Assembly (NCBI GenBank): GCA_016806645.1
Contig: JACSYO010001636.1
Span: 1,472,001-1,536,000 of the forward strand
Length of the DNA stretch: 64,000 bases
Source: Ophiodon elongatus
Taxonomy: Eukaryota; Chordata; Actinopteri; Perciformes; Hexagrammidae
Reading direction: 5' to 3'
In this document: in pieces, positions 62,331-64,000 of the stretch
How positions within the stretch are numbered: the first letter of the stretch is position 1
Layout of the letters: each line of letters starts with the position of its first letter
The notes under the pieces: model-generated
The model's input: only the letters and a program-made list of their open reading frames with translations
What the model was told of the DNA's origin: nothing
The model's database searches: none
Translations under genes and position numbers: made by a program

Positions 62331-63490
62331 CATGTCTGTGAGTGTGTGTGTTAATGTGAATGTGTGTGTTCTTTTTAGTTGCAGGAGCTTGTTCAGTCCC
62401 GCCCCCACGGTTTAAGTGAGGCTTGATCACAAACTGACTGGTCCATGTGTAATGCTGCTCATTCTGTACACATGACATTTATTGTACTTCTGTCCATCCT
62501 GATAGAGGATCCTCCTCTGTTGCTCTCCTGAAGGTTTCTTCCTTTTTCTCCCCTTAAAGGTTTTTTGGGGGGAGTTTTTCCTGAACCGATGAGAGGTCCC
62601 GGGACAGAGGATGTTGTATGTGTATAGATTGTAAAGCCCTCTGAGGAGAATTTGTAATTTGTGATTTTGGGCTATACAAAATAAATTGAATTGAATTTAA
62701 TCTGACTGTCAATCAACAGACCAATATCTCTCTGAGCACATCGAGCCACCTTCATGTGCGTTGCTATCGTGATCCATACCACGCGTCAGTGTGCTTGTGC
62801 CTCCTTCACTGAAGAGTTTCTTGTGATTTATTACTTCTGATGATTTAGTGAACTCCTGATTAAAACTGACTGTTGTTGCACTTTATAAAGTTTCTCCTGT
62901 GAGAGCAGAGATGGATGAAGTACTCACATCTGTTACTTCAGTAAAAGTACTAATACGACAGTGTAGAAATACTCTGTTAGAGTAAAAGCACTCATTATGC
63001 ACAATGGACCATTTCAGAATCATATTATTTTATTATTTTATAATTATTGATGCATTAAAGAGGTCATATTATGCTTTTCTGCTTCATCCCTTTCCTTCAA
63101 TGTGTTATATATATATTTTTGTACGTGTAAAAGGCTGCAAAGTTGCAACGCCTGAAGTCCACGCCCGAAGAGAGTTTCTCTTCCCCTCAGAAACACTTGT
63201 CCTGAGTAGTGATGAACCAAGTAACACATTTCTATTTGATAGATAGGTAGATAGATACTTTATTAATCCCACAAGGGAATTTTTTTTCACTAAGCAGCAT
63301 TTGTACACACACATTTGACTTTAATTAGTCATTCATGAAGCAGAGAATAAACCTTGATGTTGGTGTATGTGAGCAGTTTGTTCTCTGATTTAAAGATCCA
63401 ACAGAAATATTTGAATGAAGCACATCATCTCTAAAGCAGAGTCCTACCTGAGCTCCACAGCAACAGCAGCAGTATCAACAGGTGATCCAT
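46210..63490 (-). CDS. SRCR/Ig-domain transmembrane receptor (CD163/DMBT1-like family), 10 exons
   Basis: The exons, in transcript order, are 63490-63448, 62017-61985, 61844-61560, 59113-58799, 58705-58424, 55791-55468, 55374-55093, 54775-54446, 46497-46415 and 46314-46210. All junctions are AG/GT, and all but the last are phase 1. The total is 2082 nt, giving 693 residues and a stop. The order is a signal peptide (MDHLLILLLLLWSS), a short linker, five scavenger-receptor cysteine-rich modules alternating 6-Cys and 8-Cys types, one Ig-like domain, a transmembrane helix and a 34-residue tail with LDYCNL. SRCR receptors of this kind bind microbial or endogenous ligands at the cell surface, but this ligand is unknown. 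I recognise the domains but not an orthologue. The two recent exon pairs make assembly artefact or copy-number variation possible. The 7.9-kb intron between Ig and TM contains a LINE. Confidence 0.85.
46415..46497 (-). other. receptor transmembrane exon
   Basis: The exon encodes DPTPLIIKAVVLPLTLLL and then VITALYFYCK, a single hydrophobic helix. It is in phase 1 at its start (matching the Ig exon) and phase 0 at its end (matching the tail exon). The following intron is only 100 bp. Confidence 0.85.
46620..47045 (-). repeat. dispersed repeat, inverted copy of 25290-25765
   Basis: It is matched in reverse complement to 25290-25765 over most of its length (see that entry). It lies in the receptor intron between the Ig and TM exons. 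Confidence 0.75.
48157..49035 (+). pseudogene. LINE ORF1 with SGNH-type esterase domain, nonsense-interrupted
   Basis: From ATG 48157 the frame has a CxxC...CxxC pair (CSVCHML, CNKC), then a short coiled-coil (VEARLSELEARLRTMEAQ) and an SGNH/GDSL-like esterase domain with IGSSIVRN (block I) and HIGGNDSR (block III). A TAG at 48880-48882 interrupts it. The frame then continues to TGA 49033-49035 and includes DGIHPT, the block V region with the catalytic Asp/His. The single nonsense codon separates the active-site halves. Confidence 0.8.
49138..51668 (+). pseudogene. LINE ORF2 remnant: endonuclease largely deleted, reverse transcriptase frameshifted
   Basis: The frame opens before KCGLLNIS, the usual start of the apurinic-type endonuclease. 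It then jumps to CCQSVQKPTHCFNHTLNLVL and LLSDHYLITFEF, sequence from the end of that domain, so most of the endonuclease is missing in frame. RT landmarks follow: NYRPISNLPFLSKILEKVV, LDLSAAFDTIDHHILL and HGVPQGSVLGPILF. A frameshift lies near 50.78-50.83 kb, so the catalytic YADDTQLYI lies in another frame. The next frame runs from about 50923 (SDKTEVILLG, SRLDYCNSLLSG, LHWLPV). A further shift near 51605 displaces the normal C-terminus. The copy is inactive. Confidence 0.85.
52437..52800 (+). mobile_element. SINE-like repeat with tRNA-type A and B boxes
   Basis: The head reads ggtggtgtagtggctagcac (A-box-like), followed by gggttcgtctccc (B-box-like). It continues with the well-known fish repeat text tgtggagtttgcatgttctc, cttcctcccacagtccaaag and gatgaactggcgacctgtcc, and ends in ggataatggatgg/aatggatgaattg. 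I am sure it is a high-copy fish repeat; the exact family name is not asserted. It abuts the LINE tail. Confidence 0.75.
53331..53391 (+). repeat. 60-bp direct repeat, copy 1
   Basis: ggggcgggacttagtgaaga, tcaattgaaagc and tatcattaataactg recur at 54030-54092 with a few changes, about 700 bp away. Confidence 0.8.
53680..53965 (+). repeat. dispersed repeat shared with 12873-13300
   Basis: See 12873-13300 for the shared blocks. This copy is shorter. Confidence 0.6.
54030..54092 (+). repeat. 60-bp direct repeat, copy 2
   Basis: Second copy of 53331-53391, possibly the ends of one duplicated or inserted segment. Confidence 0.8.
54446..54775 (-). other. receptor Ig-like domain exon
   Basis: One 110-codon phase 1-1 exon. 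It contains LRGSTFTICCSIQ with the B-strand Cys and RGSYSCVYHVYV with the F-strand Tyr-x-Cys, so it is an Ig fold. The possible N-glycosylation sites are NSS, NDT, NHS and NFS. The acceptor tttacag precedes 54775, and the donor gtaagc follows 54446. Confidence 0.88.
55093..55374 (-). other. receptor SRCR module 5 (6-Cys type)
   Basis: Begins EPVRLVGGDSRCAGTLEM, then VVCRELDCGSAVSM, and ends LDLTCSG. It has six cysteines. It is nearly identical to module 3 (58424-58705) and more distant from module 1 (61560-61844). Confidence 0.9.
55468..55791 (-). other. receptor SRCR module 4 (8-Cys type)
   Basis: Contains ESVRLLNGNSLCSGRLEVK, WWSSVCEDDFDQQDAEVVC, FQCGGHESALLDC and GLTCSG. Eight cysteines fit group B SRCR domains. 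It differs from module 2 mainly by three extra codons in the SNQ/SNK stretch. Confidence 0.92.
56081..57085. mobile_element. 1005-bp TIR transposon inserted in one duplicated intron only
   Basis: The ends ggtgcgtcccaagtctctta and taagagacttgggatgcacc are inverted repeats with one mismatch. The flanks carry ctgtg at 56076-56080 and 57086-57090 (5 bp). The alternative parse is a 3-bp tgt with one more base per terminus. The homologous intron at ~59400 has the empty site ctgactgtgagaaac. No transposase is visible and the superfamily is undecided. Confidence 0.9.
57586..57862. repeat. 9-bp minisatellite (tgaggactg variants), copy 1
   Basis: About 30 tandem units alternate tgaggactg, tgaggacta and gaggactga. 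Both strands stay open and encode VLTVLSVLIVL or RTMRTERTV runs, which are artefacts. It lies in the intron upstream of SRCR module 4 in the transcript. Confidence 0.95.
57943..58280 (+). repeat. repeat block, copy in duplication unit 1
   Basis: cttgacatctatgaggag, tgagaagagcttcactgaga and gaatctaatggtacaccgaa recur in the same order at about 61078-61410. The block is part of the tandem duplication, with multiple stops in all frames. It may be transposon-derived. Confidence 0.7.
58424..58705 (-). other. receptor SRCR module 3 (6-Cys type)
   Basis: Nearly identical to module 5 (RCAGTLEIKLGDWKPL, VVCRELDCGS, LDLTCSG). It lies 3331 bp upstream in the transcript, being one unit of the tandem duplication. 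Confidence 0.9.
58799..59113 (-). other. receptor SRCR module 2 (8-Cys type)
   Basis: Nearly identical to module 4 along its length, including the flanking intron. The cysteine pattern is that of group B SRCR domains. Confidence 0.92.
59900..60116. repeat. 9-bp minisatellite, copy 2
   Basis: Paralogous to 57586-57862 but with about 24 units and a different variant order, so the array has changed since the duplication. Confidence 0.95.
60683..60823 (+). pseudogene. hAT-transposase-derived fragment
   Basis: A 46-codon frame ends in LLLHTDVRWLSRGTMLLRF. The TDVRWLSRG motif is typical of the catalytic region of vertebrate hAT-type (ZBED/SCAND3/FAM200-like) transposases. The flanks are frameshifted, so only a remnant remains, in the intron between SRCR modules 1 and 2. 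Confidence 0.6.
61078..61410 (+). repeat. repeat block, copy in duplication unit 2
   Basis: Paralogue of 57943-58280 at the transcript-upstream end of the second duplication unit. Confidence 0.7.
61560..61844 (-). other. receptor SRCR module 1 (6-Cys type), most divergent
   Basis: Begins EPFRLMGGDSRCAGKQEM and HLGDWKPVDGAQWTLKEAA, and ends LDLTCSG. It is clearly homologous to modules 3 and 5 but differs in the hairpin region, so it represents the older copy. Confidence 0.9.
62255..62345. repeat. (TG)n with CG interruptions
   Basis: Microsatellite in the first intron of the receptor, adjacent to an L2 tail. Confidence 0.9.
62447..62699 (+). mobile_element. 5'-truncated L2 LINE 3' end
   Basis: Matches the last ~280 bp of the LINE at 52160-52436 (cattctgtacacatgacat, ctgaaggtttcttcc, gattttgggctatacaaaat) and ends in repeated ttgaat units. 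Confidence 0.88.
63237..63295 (+). repeat. GATA microsatellite joined to tactttattaatccc repeat
   Basis: gatagataggtagatagata followed by ctttattaatcccacaaggg is a common fish repeat junction (GATA run plus ACTTTATTGATCCC-type tail). Confidence 0.7.
63448..63490 (-). other. receptor signal-peptide exon (start codon)
   Basis: ATG at 63490-63488 encodes MDHLLILLLLLWSS, a typical signal-peptide core, with donor gtagga after 63448 in phase 1. The region upstream in the transcript (63.5-64.0 kb) is rich in ctgtctgcc-type repeats and would hold the promoter. No clear TATA box is assigned. Confidence 0.85.
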
Positions 63491-64000
63491 GACGTCCAGG
63501 TAGACCGTCTCTCTGCCCATCTGTCGCTCTGGCCGTCTGTGTGTCTGCCCGTCTGTCTCTCTGGCCGTCTGTGTGCCTGCTCGTCTTTCTCTCTGGCCGT
63601 CTGTGTGTTTGTGTGTCTACGTCTCTATGTGTCTGCGTGCTGTCCTCAGTGTTTATCTGCATACAGGAAGAGGTGGAGCTTTACTGATGGGTTACCTGTC
63701 TTTAGTTTTACACTGAAGAGTCCTTGTCTGACTGAGTCTCTGTCACATGATCAGGTTCTTCTGTCCACCATGTTTACAGTTTGGCCAGAGGACCACACAC
63801 TTTTTCCCACTGGTTTTCTTTGTTCTCACTTTGGTCAGACACAAATCTGTTTAGTGATTGTCCCGTACAGCATGTGGCATCATGGAAGTAGTATAGAAAC
63901 ATAGAACTATAAATCCATAGAGCCAGATAAATAAAAATGTAGGAAAAAGTTAGATTGTCTTTGCTGTCATTTTGAGTCTTTTTATAGACATCTCTTTGTA

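Overview
The window is vertebrate genomic DNA, almost certainly from a teleost fish, and most likely a percomorph-like species. The evidence is spliced genes with GT-AG introns, human-like exon structures, abundant (CA)n microsatellites, and teleost-style L2 LINE tails and hAT MITEs. Three genes on the + strand are recognisable by their spliced translations: tmbim4 (5' end outside the window), lemd3 (complete, 13 coding exons) and msrb3 (complete coding sequence). Their human counterparts all lie in 12q14.3, so this is a conserved linkage block. A fourth gene on the - strand occupies about 46.2-63.5 kb. It encodes a membrane receptor with a signal peptide, five SRCR modules, one Ig-like domain, a transmembrane segment and a short tail.

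Layout. 1-3.9 kb: last five coding exons and 3' UTR of tmbim4. 4.96-21.9 kb: lemd3, with introns holding hAT-type MITEs, an L2 tail and microsatellites. 22.3-22.6 kb: AT-rich self-complementary tract. 22.7-38.2 kb: msrb3, with a probable 5' UTR exon, two alternative leader exons, five body exons, two minisatellites, a fold-back element and a hAT MITE with a perfect target-site duplication. 38.2-46.2 kb: gene-poor repeat desert with a decayed retroviral gag fragment, a possible LTR and a 40-bp Z-DNA-like palindrome. 46.2-63.5 kb: SRCR/Ig receptor. A decayed L2-like LINE and a tRNA-headed SINE-like repeat sit in the intron between its Ig and transmembrane exons.

The housekeeping-type genes are ordinary: TMBIM4 is a Golgi/ER Bax-inhibitor family protein, LEMD3/MAN1 an inner nuclear membrane SMAD antagonist, and MSRB3 an ER/mitochondrial methionine-R-sulfoxide reductase. 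The most interesting region is the receptor. Its SRCR exons have been amplified as a unit of about 3.1-3.3 kb containing one 6-Cys exon, one 8-Cys exon and a 9-bp intronic minisatellite, so the module number is likely to vary between haplotypes or species. Its tail carries an ITIM-like motif. Exon lengths of all four reconstructed genes keep an open frame across every junction. Gene names and functions come from family knowledge; no database search was run.
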